From the NCBI RefSeq assembly GCF_014641715.1, contig NZ_BMIG01000008.1, positions 41,001 to 105,000 of the forward strand: 64,000 nucleotides of DNA, read 5' to 3'. Below are positions 8,374-17,061 of the stretch, piece after piece. Position 1 is the first letter of the stretch. Each line of letters starts with the position of its first letter. The notes under the pieces were generated by a model. It saw only the letters and a program-made list of their open reading frames with translations, did not search any database and was not told where the DNA came from. The stretch comes from Polaromonas eurypsychrophila. Lineage in GTDB: Bacteria; Pseudomonadota; Gammaproteobacteria; Burkholderiales; Burkholderiaceae_C. The position numbers and the translations under genes were made by a program.

Positions 8374-9045
8374 TCAGCCCAGAAGGCGGGCCAGGTCTTT
8401 CATGTCGGTGAAAATGTCCGCGACACCCACCGCCCGCAACGCCGCCGGCGCATCATGCCCAGCCTCTGCCGGGCTGTAGCCAAACACCGTGGCACCAGCT
8501 GCCACGCCAGACATGACGCCGGTCACGGTGTCTTCCACCACCGCACAGCGCTTCGGATCAACACTCAGAGCCGCGGCGGCCGCCAGGTAAACATCGGGGG
8601 CGGGTTTGGAGCGCGGCAGCTCATGGCCGCTGAAGATGCGGTCCTTGAAGTACGGCATGAGGCCGCATTTTTCGAGTTGCAGCTCGACCTTGAAGCGGTC
8701 AGCGCCCGAAGCGCAGGCGATGCGGCCCTGGTACAGCGTATGGATTTGCGCCACCGCTTCAAGCGCACCGCGAATGGGCAGCAGGCCTTCGGCCAGCCCT
8801 TCGTTGCGCCGGCCACGAAACTCGTGCAGCCACTCATCGGTCAGGGGGCGGCCGGTTTTTTCCTCAATCAGGGCGGCCTCGTCTTTGACGGCCTTGCCAA
8901 TGAACAGGCGCATGCATTCGGCGCTGCTGAGCTTCCAGCCGGCTTCTTCCAGCATGTCGCGCAGCACGCCATTGGTAATCGGCTCGCTGTCCACCAGCAC
9001 ACCATCACAGTCAAACAACACCGCGTCAAACTTCAACAAGGACAT
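8374..9045 (-). CDS. HAD-superfamily phosphatase/phosphoglucomutase-like hydrolase
   Basis: The 223-residue protein has the four HAD motifs: FDCDGVLVDSE (nucleophile and acid/base aspartates), the motif II serine in ACASGADR, the motif III lysine in SKPAPDVY and the acidic motif IV in VVEDTVTGV. The helical cap after motif I is that of subclass I (beta-phosphoglucomutase/phosphoglycolate-phosphatase type). It dephosphorylates or isomerises a small phosphorylated metabolite in the cytosol; the substrate is not readable. A copy of the window's interspersed repeat (9046-9105) starts directly upstream of its ATG, so the repeat has replaced or forms the immediate leader. Length is normal for the family. 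Confidence 0.88.
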   Translation of the reverse strand: MSLLKFDAVLFDCDGVLVDSEPITNGVLRDMLEEAGWKLSSAECMRLFIGKAVKDEAALIEEKTGRPLTDEWLHEFRGRRNEGLAEGLLPIRGALEAVAQIHTLYQGRIACASGADRFKVELQLEKCGLMPYFKDRIFSGHELPRSKPAPDVYLAAAAALSVDPKRCAVVEDTVTGVMSGVAAGATVFGYSPAEAGHDAPAALRAVGVADIFTDMKDLARLLG

Positions 9046-9105
9046 TTTTTACTACCAATTTAATAGCTGCTAGCGCGATCCCGGCAAGGGCCAGAGGCCG
9101 ATTTG
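9046..9105 (+). repeat. Interspersed ~60-bp repeat, copy A
   Basis: This copy reads as an AT-rich start with an AATAGCTGCTAGCGC core and ends in AGAGGCCGATTT. It shares this layout with copies at 11330, 29545, 30508, 37639 and 57040. It fills the space between the HAD gene start and the ychJ-like gene end. Confidence 0.7.
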
Positions 9106-9113
9106 TCACTCCA

Positions 9114-9536
9114 TCACAGCTGGTCGCCGCCTACATAGTACCAACGACCATCTTCGCGCAGAAAGCGGCTGCGCTCGTGCAGACGCAGCGCCGGGCTGCC
9201 CGGAGTTTTCTGGCGGGCGACAAATTCAACTTCGGCGTGTGTGGCATCCAGCACGCGGTGTTGCCGCACCTCCAGACCCAGCCATTTCACGCCGGGGTCA
9301 AACTCAATGGCCGCTGGGCGCTGGCTGGTGTGCCAGGTGGCCAGCAGGTAGTCGGCCCGCTGCAGCACAAAGGCGGTGTAGCGTGAGCGCATCAGCGACG
9401 CGGCATCGGGTGCCGGTGTGCTTTCGAAGTCGTTGATGAAACGCCCGCAGCAAACGCCCAGCGCCAGCGGCTTGTTCGCTGCGCCGGTTCGGCCGCAGGG
9501 GCAAGGCGCCGAAGCGGGTGGGAAGGGCAGCGGCAT
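9114..9536 (-). CDS. YchJ/UPF0225 family protein with SEC-C-type zinc motif
   Basis: Started at the ATG at 9534-9536 (MPLPFPPASAPCPCG), the product is about 140 residues. A longer frame to 9602 only adds sequence lying inside the rhodanese gene. The N-terminal zinc-binding motif CPCG...CCGRFI and the following RSRYTAFV, YLLATWH and a C-terminal beta-rich domain (VEFVARQK, RSRFLREDGRWYYVGG) are typical of the YchJ family, whose biochemical role is not established. Its start overlaps the rhodanese stop by one base (TGATG), so the two are co-translated. Confidence 0.85.
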   Translation of the reverse strand: MPLPFPPASAPCPCGRTGAANKPLALGVCCGRFINDFESTPAPDAASLMRSRYTAFVLQRADYLLATWHTSQRPAAIEFDPGVKWLGLEVRQHRVLDATHAEVEFVARQKTPGSPALRLHERSRFLREDGRWYYVGGDQL

Positions 9537-9955
9537 CAGCCGCTGGCCCTGGCCGCCTTGCGCTCTTCCTGCGTTTCGGTCGGTGCGCCCTGCTTGAGCC
9601 ATTCGGCATAGCCGCCGTCGATGTGGGCGACATTGCGCATGCCCATGTCCTGCAGCGTTTTGGCGGCCAGTGCGCTGCGCCAGCCGGCGCCGCAGAAGAG
9701 GATGAACTCTTTGCCCTCGTCGGCAAACAGCGGCTTGTGGTACGGCGAGGCCGGGTCCACCCAGAACTCCAGCATGCCGCGCGGCGCGTGGAAGGCGCCG
9801 ACCACGGTGCCGGCGCTCAGCTCGCGCACGTCGCGGATGTCGACGATCTGCACCTGCGGGTCGTTCATCCTGGCCCTGGCCTCTGCAACGCTGTAGGTGG
9901 TGACCTGCGCCATCGCCTCGTCAACGAGGGCGCGAAATCCTTTGGTGATGGGCAT
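9536..9955 (-). CDS. Rhodanese-like sulfurtransferase, single domain
   Basis: The 139-residue protein is one rhodanese domain. VQIVDIRDVRELSAGTVVGAFHAPRGMLEFW covers the CH2A-type N-terminal segment, and the active loop is FCGAGWRS, with the catalytic cysteine keeping the persulfide. It likely transfers sulfur or binds a thiolated partner in the cytosol. It is co-transcribed with the downstream YchJ-type gene through a TGATG overlap. The region just upstream (9985-10200) is a repeat-rich intergenic stretch. Confidence 0.88.
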   Translation of the reverse strand: MPITKGFRALVDEAMAQVTTYSVAEARARMNDPQVQIVDIRDVRELSAGTVVGAFHAPRGMLEFWVDPASPYHKPLFADEGKEFILFCGAGWRSALAAKTLQDMGMRNVAHIDGGYAEWLKQGAPTETQEERKAARASG

Positions 9956-9984
9956 TTTTACTGACTCCTGCTGAGGTGGTTTGC

Positions 9985-10200
9985 GCGCCTAGATTACGGG
10001 TCACGCCCGCAATGACAGGACAGTTTAAGCCCCTCCCCGTCAAGCGGGGGCCGCCCCCGGCAAGGGGGAGGAGGCTACACGCAGTGAGCCTCAACGGGGG
10101 TGGGCCTGGTTTTCCCGGGCTTGACCGGTATCCAGGTGCATCAACTACCGCCACTGGTACGCCTGCATGGATTGCGGATCTAGCCCGCAATGACAAGCTC
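9985..10200. repeat. Palindromic intergenic repeats (REP-like)
   Basis: The stretch between the rhodanese gene and the acyl-CoA dehydrogenase stop has no convincing gene. It holds two copies of an element around GCCCGCAATGACA (about 10001-10013 and 10184-10196), the second preceded by CATGGATTGCGGATC so that it forms an inverted repeat. Between them is a G/C-run block (10026-10100) with long runs of C then G. The same ATTGCGGG...CCCGCAAT palindrome recurs at 43136-43164. Stems of this type often act as transcription end points or mRNA stabilisers. Confidence 0.6.
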
Positions 10201-11331
10201 CTAAGTCAGTGCACGTTGAATGATGATTTTCTGAACATCGCTCGTGCCTTCGTAAATCTGGCAGACACGCACATCGCGATAAATCCGTTCCACCGGGAAG
10301 TCGCTGACGTATCCGTAACCACCCAGGGTCTGGATCGCGGCGCTGCAGACTTCTTCGGCGATCTCACTGGCAAAAAGTTTGGCCATGGCCGCTTCCTTCA
10401 GGCAGGGCAGGCCTGCGTCACGCAAACTCGCCGCGTGCCAGATGAGCTGACGCGCGGCTTCGAGCTTGGTCGCACAGTCAGCCAGGCGGAAACCGACCGC
10501 CTGGTGGTTAAAGATCGCGGTGCCGAAACTCTGGCGCTCTTTGGAATAGTGCAGGGCAAACTCAAACGCACTGCGCGCCATGCCCACACTTTGCGCGGCA
10601 ATGCCAATGCGCCCGCCTTCCAGCCCACCGAGCGCAATCCTGTAGCCCTCGCCTTCCGCGCCAATCAGGTTCTCGACAGGGATGCGGCAGTTGTCGAAGT
10701 TGATCTGCGCGGTGTCGCTGCTGTGCTGACCCAGCTTGTCTTCAAGCCGCGCGACGACGTAACCGGGCGCATCGGTCGGCACCATGAAGGCGCTCAAGCC
10801 TTTTTTGCCAGCGCCCTTGTCAGTGACAGCGATGACCACCGCCGCATGGCCGTTTTTGCCGCTGGTGATGAACTGTTTGACGCCGTTGAGGACGTAGCCG
10901 TCGCCGTCCTTCACCGCCGTGGTGCGCAGTGACGACGCGTCGCTGCCCACATGCGGCTCGGTCAGGCAGAACACGCCCAGCATGTGGCCCTGCGCCAGCG
11001 GTGTCAGCCACTGCTTTTTCTGGGCCGCATTGCCGTAACGCATCAGGATGGCGTTGACCGGGCAATTCGTGACGGAAATCGCCGTGCTGGTGCCACCGTC
11101 ACCGGCGGCGATTTCTTCCAGCACCAGCGCCAGCGTCAGGTAGTCGAGGTTGGCGCCGCCCCACTCTTCCGGCACACAAATGCCGTAGGCGCCGAGGGCG
11201 GCCAGGCCCTTGTGCGCCTCGACCGGAAAGTGGTGCTCTTTGTCCCACTTCGCGGCATGGGGCCAGAGTTCGGTTTGCGCAAAGTCGCGCACCGCGTCGC
11301 GAATCTGTTCCTGCTCGGAATTAAGTATCAA
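10201..11331 (-). CDS. Acyl-CoA dehydrogenase (short/branched/medium-chain type)
   Basis: The 376-residue flavoprotein shows both family signatures. CLTEPHVGSDASSLRTTA is the FAD-contacting CTEP region, and QTLGGYGYVSDFPVERIYRDVR and QIYEGTSDVQKIII are the C-terminal region with the catalytic glutamate in YEGT. It oxidises an acyl-CoA to the trans-2-enoyl-CoA with electron-transfer flavoprotein as acceptor. The only plausible start is a TTG at 11329-11331, which sits at the edge of an interspersed repeat (copy B); the original leader and perhaps start codon may have been replaced by it. It follows a thiolase gene, which fits a beta-oxidation or branched-chain pathway. Chain-length preference is not readable. 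Confidence 0.9.
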   Translation of the reverse strand: MILNSEQEQIRDAVRDFAQTELWPHAAKWDKEHHFPVEAHKGLAALGAYGICVPEEWGGANLDYLTLALVLEEIAAGDGGTSTAISVTNCPVNAILMRYGNAAQKKQWLTPLAQGHMLGVFCLTEPHVGSDASSLRTTAVKDGDGYVLNGVKQFITSGKNGHAAVVIAVTDKGAGKKGLSAFMVPTDAPGYVVARLEDKLGQHSSDTAQINFDNCRIPVENLIGAEGEGYRIALGGLEGGRIGIAAQSVGMARSAFEFALHYSKERQSFGTAIFNHQAVGFRLADCATKLEAARQLIWHAASLRDAGLPCLKEAAMAKLFASEIAEEVCSAAIQTLGGYGYVSDFPVERIYRDVRVCQIYEGTSDVQKIIIQRALT

Positions 11332-11390
11332 ATCGGCCTCCAGCCCATAGGGAATGTGCGCAAGCAGCTATGCTATTTATAGCAATTCAA
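11330..11390 (-). repeat. Interspersed ~60-bp repeat, copy B
   Basis: This inverted copy begins AAATCGGCCTCCAGCCC and ends with a GCTATTTATAGC core. It supplies the thiolase stop codon (TAA, 11377-11379) and reaches the TTG start of the acyl-CoA dehydrogenase, so it forms the entire junction between the two genes. Confidence 0.75.
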
Positions 11391-12570
11391 GAGCCAGTGC
11401 CGTGCCTTCACCGCCCCCAATGCACAAGGTGGCGACGCCTTTTTTAAGGCCGCGGGCTTGCAGCGCATGGATCAGCGTGACGATGATGCGCGCGCCGCTG
11501 GCGCCAATCGGGTGGCCCAGCGCGCAGGCGCCGCCGTTGACGTTGACGATGTCATGACTGATACCCAGCTCTTTCATGGCGGCCATGGGCACCACGGCGA
11601 AGGCCTCGTTGACTTCCCACAAGTCCACGTCCTTGACGCTCCAGCCGATTTTCTTGAGCAGCTTGTTGACGGCGCCGACCGGCGCGGTGGTAAACCACTC
11701 GGGTTCTTGCGCAAAGGTGGCGTGGCCGACGATGCGGGCAATCGGCTCGGCACCGAGTTCTTTGGCGGTCGATGCGCGCGCCAGCACCAGTGCGGCAGCA
11801 CCGTCGTTGATCGACGAGCTGGACGCGGCGGTGATGGTGCCGTCTTTCCTGAACGCGGGTTTCAGCGTGGGGATCTTGTCGAGCTTGACCTTGCCCGGAC
11901 CTTCGTCGATGGAAATCACCGTCTCACCACCGCGGCCCTTGACGGTGACCGGCGTGATCTCGGCCTTGAAGGCGCCGGATTCGGTGGCGGCCTTGGCGCG
12001 GTTCACGCTGGTCGTGGCAAAGGCGTCCTGCGCTTCGCGCGTGAATTTGTATTTGTCGGCGCACTGCTCGCCAAAGGTGCCCATGGCGCGGCCCGGTTCG
12101 TAAGCGTCTTCCAGGCCGTCGAGCATCATGTGGTCAAAAATACGGTCGTGGCCGATGCGCACGCCACTGCGGCCCTTGAGCAGCAAGTGCGGCGCGTTGG
12201 TCATGCTTTCCATGCCGCCGGCCACCATCACGTCGCGGCTACCAACCAGCAACTGGTCATGGGCGAGCAGCGTGGCTTCCATGCCGGAGCCGCACATCTT
12301 GGACAGCGTGACCGCGCCGGCGCTGGCTGGCAGGCCACCCTTGAAGCCAGCCTGGCGCGCCGGAGCCTGGCCCTGGCCGGCCATCAGGCAGTTGCCAAAC
12401 AGCACTTCATCAACTTTTTCGGGTGCGATGCCCGAGCGCTCAATCGCGGCCTTGATGGCGGCGCCGCCCAGGTCGTGCGCGGACAGGCTGGAAAAGTCAC
12501 CCTGGAAAGCACCCATGGGGGTGCGGGCTGCGCCCAGGATGACGATGGGATCGGTGGTGGATGTGGACAT
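11377..12570 (-). CDS. Acetyl-CoA C-acetyltransferase (thiolase II family)
   Basis: The 397-residue protein has the thiolase active-site set: the nucleophilic cysteine in SKMCGSGMEA (about residue 90), the histidine in NVNGGACALGHPIGASGAR and the second cysteine in TLCIGGGEGTALA. It joins or cleaves acetyl units (2 acetyl-CoA to acetoacetyl-CoA and the reverse) and could serve beta-oxidation, ketone-body use or polyhydroxybutyrate synthesis. It lies in a same-strand run with aceK and a small membrane protein upstream and an acyl-CoA dehydrogenase downstream. The last residues (ALELL) and the stop come from an interspersed repeat. Confidence 0.93.
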   Translation of the reverse strand: MSTSTTDPIVILGAARTPMGAFQGDFSSLSAHDLGGAAIKAAIERSGIAPEKVDEVLFGNCLMAGQGQAPARQAGFKGGLPASAGAVTLSKMCGSGMEATLLAHDQLLVGSRDVMVAGGMESMTNAPHLLLKGRSGVRIGHDRIFDHMMLDGLEDAYEPGRAMGTFGEQCADKYKFTREAQDAFATTSVNRAKAATESGAFKAEITPVTVKGRGGETVISIDEGPGKVKLDKIPTLKPAFRKDGTITAASSSSINDGAAALVLARASTAKELGAEPIARIVGHATFAQEPEWFTTAPVGAVNKLLKKIGWSVKDVDLWEVNEAFAVVPMAAMKELGISHDIVNVNGGACALGHPIGASGARIIVTLIHALQARGLKKGVATLCIGGGEGTALALELL

Positions 12571-12590
12571 GGTTTTCTCCTTGAAGATGA

Positions 12591-13073
12591 TTAAACAAGC
12601 TGGATCACGGTGCCGCGCTCTTCTTCAGCGACACGCAGGATGTATTTCTGGAATTGCGGGTCCTCACCGCGCAACAACAGCGGCAGGGCATTGAAAAAAC
12701 TCTCACGGCGGCACCAGTCGCGAATGTAGTCATCCCAGCTGTTCCAGCGGCGCGCCTCCACGTCGGTCATGCGCTCGCGCCAGGCCACGATGTAGGCGCG
12801 CTCAAACAGCGAGATCAGCATCTCGTAGATGATCATGGCGCGTTCGTTCTGCTCGGTCGTGGGGTGTGACAGGGCCTCGTTGGTGCGCAGATGCAGGTCG
12901 GGGTTGGCGAGCACCACCTTCAGAAAGTCGTTGTAAGCGTCAGACAGCAACTGGTATGCCTCTTCGTCTTCGTTGTCGCGCTCCTTGCGCTGCTCGAGTG
13001 CAAAGAAAATGATGGCAAATGGCAGGGCCAGCGCGGTCACCACGAAGCTGGCGTATTCCCAGGCGTCTCTCAT
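12591..13073 (-). CDS. Small membrane-anchored protein of unknown function, next to aceK
   Basis: The 160-residue protein has one N-terminal hydrophobic segment (about residues 8-26, [17 protein letters not shown]), then a charged helical region ([22 protein letters not shown]) and a soluble C-terminal half rich in aromatics. I recognise no enzyme motif. Its ATG overlaps the aceK TGA (13070-13073), so it is translationally coupled to AceK, and it ends about 20 bases before the thiolase gene. An inner-membrane anchor with a cytoplasmic helical domain is the most that can be said. Confidence 0.75.
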   Translation of the reverse strand: MRDAWEYASFVVTALALPFAIIFFALEQRKERDNEDEEAYQLLSDAYNDFLKVVLANPDLHLRTNEALSHPTTEQNERAMIIYEMLISLFERAYIVAWRERMTDVEARRWNSWDDYIRDWCRRESFFNALPLLLRGEDPQFQKYILRVAEEERGTVIQLV

Positions 13074-14893
13074 GGCTTGCTTTCGGCCTGGTCTGGCGCG
13101 TACTTGCGCACAAAGCGGCGCTCACGCTCGTAGGGAAACACGTCGTGCACATGCCCTGCGGCGATGCGCTCCTTGTGACCTTGCCAGAAGGCGGCCTCCA
13201 GCAGGTCCGCATGGTGCTTCATGAACACTTCGCGCACCGCGTTATTGCCCAGCAGGAAAGGGCCGAAAGTTTCCGGGAAGACATCTTTGGGGCCGACCGA
13301 ATACCAGACCTCGCCGCTCATCTCTTCTTCCTCGTTGCGCGGCGTCGGCACCTTGCGGAAGTTGCAGTCGGTGATGTATTCGATCTCGTCGTAGTCGTAG
13401 AACACGACCTTGCCGTGGCGCGTGATGCCGAAATTTTTCCAGAGCATGTCGCCGGGGAAGATGTTGGCGGCCACCAGGTCCTTGATGGCGTTGCCGTACT
13501 CCAACACGGCGCGCTCGATCTGGCCCCTGGCGAACGGGTCGTCCACGCCGGCGTCAAACGCTTCCTGCAGGTAGATGTTGAGCGGAATCATGCGCCGCTC
13601 GATGTAGACATGTTTGATGATGACCTCTAGCTGGCCGTCGCCGTCGCGGTCACTGATTTCCAACTGGCTGGGAGCGAATTTTTCAATCTCGGCAATCAAT
13701 TCGTCGTCAAAACGTTCGCGCGGAAAAGCCACCTCGCTGTACTCCTGCGTATCGGCCATACGGCCGACCCGGTCGTGCTGCTTGACCAGCAGGTACTTGC
13801 CCTTGATCTGCTCGCGCGTGGTGTCCTTTTGAGGCGGGTAATAATCCTTGATAACCTTGAACACATAGGGAAAAGACGGCAGGTCAAACACCAGCATGAC
13901 CATGCCCTTGATGCCAGGGGCGATGCGGAACTTGTCGGTGGAATGGCGCAGGTGGTACAAAAAGTCGCGGTAGAACAGCGTCTTGCCCTGCTTGGCCAAA
14001 CCCAGCGCGTTGTAGATTTCGGCGCGCGGCATGCGCGGCATCATGCTGCGCAGAAACTGCACATAGGCCGAGGGTATGCCCATGTCGACCATGAAGTAGG
14101 CACGCGCAAAGCTGAAGAGGATGAGCAGGTCGTCTTCGCCGATCAGCACCGAGTCAATCGCCAGCTTCCCTGATTTGGCATGCAGCAGCGGCAGCGCAAA
14201 GGGCAACTCGCTGAATCCGTTGATCAGTTTGCCGACGATGTACGCGCCCTTGTTCCTGAAGAACAGGCTGGACAGCACCTGGATCTGGAAATTGGCGCGC
14301 AGCTTCACTTCGCCAAGTCGCTTGTTCAACTCCTCCACCACATAACCGGCGTCACGCGCCAGGTCTTCAAACGCGATGCGGAGCTCGAAGTCACTGACCA
14401 GGCGAACCAGGTGTTCGTGGAGCGTGTCGCGCTGGGGGTAATAAGCGCGGTAGGTCGGCCGCGTGGCCAGCTCGTCGTTTTCGATGTATTCGGTGCTGAC
14501 GGCCGGCCGCACAAAGATGAAGTCGTTGTGAAAATAGCTGCGATGCAGGATTTTGGTGGTGACCGAATTGAAAAAGGTCTCGGCCAGCTCCGGCTGATGG
14601 TGGTTCACCAGCAGACCGATGTAATGCAACTTGATCTGGTGCCAGACGTCCATCGGCTGCTCACCGGCCTTGAACTCACGCTCCAGCCGCGTCGAGGCTT
14701 CGCGCACCCGCAGGTCGTAGAACTCGATACGCTCGCGCTGCGCACGCTGCTGGCCGTGCCAGTCAGCGGTTTCAAAACGGTGTTTGGCGCGCGCCGACTC
14801 GGTGCGAAACAGCTGGTAGTGCCGGTTGAAGCCATCCATCATCGCCTTCGCGATGTCATAGGCTAGGGGCGAGTCCAGACGCTGCGGAAACAT
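13070..14893 (-). CDS. aceK: Isocitrate dehydrogenase kinase/phosphatase
   Basis: The 607-residue protein matches AceK in length and in its landmarks. The N-terminal regulatory half contains [20 protein letters not shown] and [10 protein letters not shown]. The kinase half contains [19 protein letters not shown] (ATP-binding lysine), [18 protein letters not shown] and [13 protein letters not shown] (metal-binding aspartates). AceK phosphorylates isocitrate dehydrogenase to divert isocitrate into the glyoxylate shunt and dephosphorylates it again when carbon is plentiful. No aceA or aceB lies beside it here. It starts 12 bases after the carbonic anhydrase stop and overlaps the small membrane protein gene. 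Confidence 0.96.
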   Translation of the reverse strand: MFPQRLDSPLAYDIAKAMMDGFNRHYQLFRTESARAKHRFETADWHGQQRAQRERIEFYDLRVREASTRLEREFKAGEQPMDVWHQIKLHYIGLLVNHHQPELAETFFNSVTTKILHRSYFHNDFIFVRPAVSTEYIENDELATRPTYRAYYPQRDTLHEHLVRLVSDFELRIAFEDLARDAGYVVEELNKRLGEVKLRANFQIQVLSSLFFRNKGAYIVGKLINGFSELPFALPLLHAKSGKLAIDSVLIGEDDLLILFSFARAYFMVDMGIPSAYVQFLRSMMPRMPRAEIYNALGLAKQGKTLFYRDFLYHLRHSTDKFRIAPGIKGMVMLVFDLPSFPYVFKVIKDYYPPQKDTTREQIKGKYLLVKQHDRVGRMADTQEYSEVAFPRERFDDELIAEIEKFAPSQLEISDRDGDGQLEVIIKHVYIERRMIPLNIYLQEAFDAGVDDPFARGQIERAVLEYGNAIKDLVAANIFPGDMLWKNFGITRHGKVVFYDYDEIEYITDCNFRKVPTPRNEEEEMSGEVWYSVGPKDVFPETFGPFLLGNNAVREVFMKHHADLLEAAFWQGHKERIAAGHVHDVFPYERERRFVRKYAPDQAESKP

Positions 14894-14905
14894 GGCAATT
14901 ATTGT

Positions 14906-15565
14906 CTACGACGCGCGGCGTGTGTCCCAGACCCGTTCAACCGCCGCGCGGTAGAAATCATCGAGTTCTGCAGGGTTGGAGATGGTCATTTTCAGGTCCT
15001 GCAGCAGCCCGTCATGCACGCCAAAGGCCCAGCCGTGGATGCTGACCTTCTGGCCCTTGGCCCAGGCATCGACCATGACGGTGCTGACGCAAACATTGAC
15101 CACCTGCTCGATCACGTTGAGGTCACACAACGCGTCGGCACGCACGGCGCCCGACAGGCTGTCGAGCAGTTGCCGGTGGCGGTGGCGCACGTCCTGGATG
15201 TGGCGTATCCAGTTGTCGGCCAGACCGATGCGCGCGCCGTCGAGCGCCGCCTGCACACCGCCGCAGCCGTAGTGCCCGACCACCATGATGTGTTCGACCT
15301 TGAGCATCTCCACCGCGAACTGGATGGCCGATAGCGCATTGAGGTCGGAGTGCACTACGATGTTGGCGACGTTGCGGTGCACAAACACCTCGCCTGGCTC
15401 CAGGCCGGTAATCTGGTTGGCCGGCACCCGGCTGTCCGAGCAGCCTATCCACATGTACCTGGGCTTTTGCTGCTTGACCAGGCTGGTGAAAAAACCGGGG
15501 CGCTCGCGCTCCATTTGCCCGGCCCAGGCGCGGTTGTGGGAGAAGAGATCTTGAATAGAGGGCAT
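14906..15565 (-). CDS. can: Beta-class carbonic anhydrase
   Basis: The 219-residue protein has the beta-carbonic anhydrase zinc site: the cysteine and aspartate of WIGCSDSRVPA and the histidine and second cysteine of VVGHYGCGGVQAAL. The conserved arginine of CSDSR is present. It interconverts CO2 and bicarbonate in the cytosol. It lies 185 bases downstream of a bicarbonate transporter pair on the same strand, so the three genes together may raise or buffer intracellular bicarbonate. The gap up to 15749 has no convincing gene; it holds a short inverted element around GACAGAGCCTGTCGAAGCCC. Confidence 0.95.
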   Translation of the reverse strand: MPSIQDLFSHNRAWAGQMERERPGFFTSLVKQQKPRYMWIGCSDSRVPANQITGLEPGEVFVHRNVANIVVHSDLNALSAIQFAVEMLKVEHIMVVGHYGCGGVQAALDGARIGLADNWIRHIQDVRHRHRQLLDSLSGAVRADALCDLNVIEQVVNVCVSTVMVDAWAKGQKVSIHGWAFGVHDGLLQDLKMTISNPAELDDFYRAAVERVWDTRRAS

Positions 15566-15749
15566 GAAATATCTTATGTATGTTTGCGGTTCATGACATC
15601 ACGCTATTCGGACAGAGCCTGTCGAAGCCCCTGGGGCAGGGTTCAGGCGAAAGGCAACAAGCTTCCCGTCCACGACTTACGGAAGTGTCATTCAACAGCC
15701 AGGTCAGCACCGCGTGGCGCACAAAGGCCCGTCGTCAGGTTGCGGACAA

Positions 15750-16058
15750 TCAAAACTTGTCGGGACGAACAATTTCGACGTCCTGGAGAAAAGCCACCAT
15801 CGCATAATTGTCGTAATAGCGGATCAGGAAATCTTGCAACACCGTTTCCGCCAGCGCGCGCGTGCAAATGACCTCGATGCGGATGTTGGCGGCCTCTCCC
15901 CATGCCGCGTCACGTACGCCACGGCTGCCCTGCCCGCGGGCATCCAGAACGGTGTAGCCGCGTACACCCAGCTGCTTGAGGTCGCGCAGCATGGTTTTTT
16001 CCATGGCCGCTTCGGTGATCACGGTGAGTACGGTTCTCTTTTCCAGCTGCAGGGTCAT
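15750..16058 (-). CDS. sbtB: SbtB-like PII signalling protein
   Basis: The 102-residue protein is PII-like (VLTVITEAAMEKTMLRDLKQLG at the first strand and helix, a T-loop region around DARGQGSRGVRDA, and YDNYAMVAFLQDVEIVRP at the C-terminus). Its ATG overlaps the stop of the SbtA-type transporter gene by four bases (ATGA). This linkage is that of cyanobacterial sbtA-sbtB, where SbtB binds adenine nucleotides including cAMP and controls bicarbonate uptake. The protein ends at VRPDKF and lacks the C-terminal cysteine pair of the redox-sensing R-loop seen in some SbtB proteins. Ligand identity is inference. Confidence 0.85.
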   Translation of the reverse strand: MTLQLEKRTVLTVITEAAMEKTMLRDLKQLGVRGYTVLDARGQGSRGVRDAAWGEAANIRIEVICTRALAETVLQDFLIRYYDNYAMVAFLQDVEIVRPDKF

Positions 16059-16996
16059 GGTGCGGCTCCGACGATTTGGCTGGCCAGCCAGTGGTACAGC
16101 GGAATACCGGCCAGAATGTTGAAGGGAAAGCTAACCCCGAGCACGGCGGCCAGCGACAGGGTCGGATTGGCTTCTGGCAATGCGAGGCGCATCGCTGCTG
16201 GCACCGCGATGTAGGACGCACTCGCCGCCAGGGTGGCGAGCAGCGTCGCGCCTCCCACCGACAGCCCCAGCATCACGCCGCAGCCCAAGCCCAGCAGCGC
16301 CGACAACACGGGCATGAGCAGGCCAAAAGCGATCATAAATACGCCGCGCTGGCGGAAGCCGCTCAGCTGACTGCTCACAATCAGACCCATCTCCAGCAGG
16401 AACAGCGCCAGCGCACCTTTGAACAAATCGTAAAAAAGCGCCTTGACAGGCGCAAGCCCCTCAGGACCCGCTGCCCAGCCGATCGCCATGCCGCCCATCA
16501 GCAGGAACACCCCTTTGCCCAGAAACGTCTCATGGGCCAGTCCTTTCCAGTCGGTTTTTTTGCCCAGGCCGCGCGCCAGCAAGATGCCCACCATGATCCC
16601 AGGCACCTCCATGACGGTCAGGAAAACCGCAACTTGCGGCTCGTAACTGATGCCACGGGCCAGCAACCAGTTGGCGCCCACGGCAAAGGTGGCCACGCTC
16701 ACCGAGCCGTAATGGGCGGCAATAGATGCGGCGTCTGTCCGAGGGAAGCGCCCCACGGTGCGCAGGATGGCGAAGGCGATCAGCGTCAGCGCCACACCCA
16801 GCAGCATCACGGCACCCAGCTGCGGTAGTAGCGGGCCGAGTGCCTGGGTTGCCAGACCCTCGCCGCCTTTGATGCCGATGGTCAGCAACAGGAAAATCGA
16901 CAGGGTTTCATACAGGCTGGAAGGTAGTTTCAGCTCCGAGCGGACCAGGCCCGCGGCAAGGCCAAGCAGAAAAAAGAGGATGACGACGTCGTTCAT
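16055..16996 (-). CDS. sbtA: SbtA-family sodium-dependent bicarbonate transporter
   Basis: The 313-residue integral membrane protein has about ten hydrophobic segments in two halves. Each half contains a short glycine/serine-rich re-entrant region (AAHYGSVSVATFAVG in the first; LAASASYIAVPAAMRLALPEANP in the second), which form the substrate and sodium sites in SbtA. The length and the immediate SbtB-like partner support the family. It should import bicarbonate with sodium at the inner membrane. In a presumably heterotrophic betaproteobacterium this may feed carboxylating enzymes or carbon fixation; no RuBisCO gene is in the window. Convergent with the isovaleryl-CoA dehydrogenase block is not the case: both are on the minus strand, 65 bases apart. 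Confidence 0.87.
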   Translation of the reverse strand: MNDVVILFFLLGLAAGLVRSELKLPSSLYETLSIFLLLTIGIKGGEGLATQALGPLLPQLGAVMLLGVALTLIAFAILRTVGRFPRTDAASIAAHYGSVSVATFAVGANWLLARGISYEPQVAVFLTVMEVPGIMVGILLARGLGKKTDWKGLAHETFLGKGVFLLMGGMAIGWAAGPEGLAPVKALFYDLFKGALALFLLEMGLIVSSQLSGFRQRGVFMIAFGLLMPVLSALLGLGCGVMLGLSVGGATLLATLAASASYIAVPAAMRLALPEANPTLSLAAVLGVSFPFNILAGIPLYHWLASQIVGAAP

Positions 16997-17061
16997 GATG
17001 CGGGGTTGCCGTGGAGGGATGTCGTCATGAAAGGTATTCTCACCTGCCGCGCCCCGTTGAT

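Noticed and set aside
9985..10200. Possible CRISPR array from repeated palindromes
   Set aside because: Only two related palindromes with different spacing and no cas genes; REP-like elements fit better.
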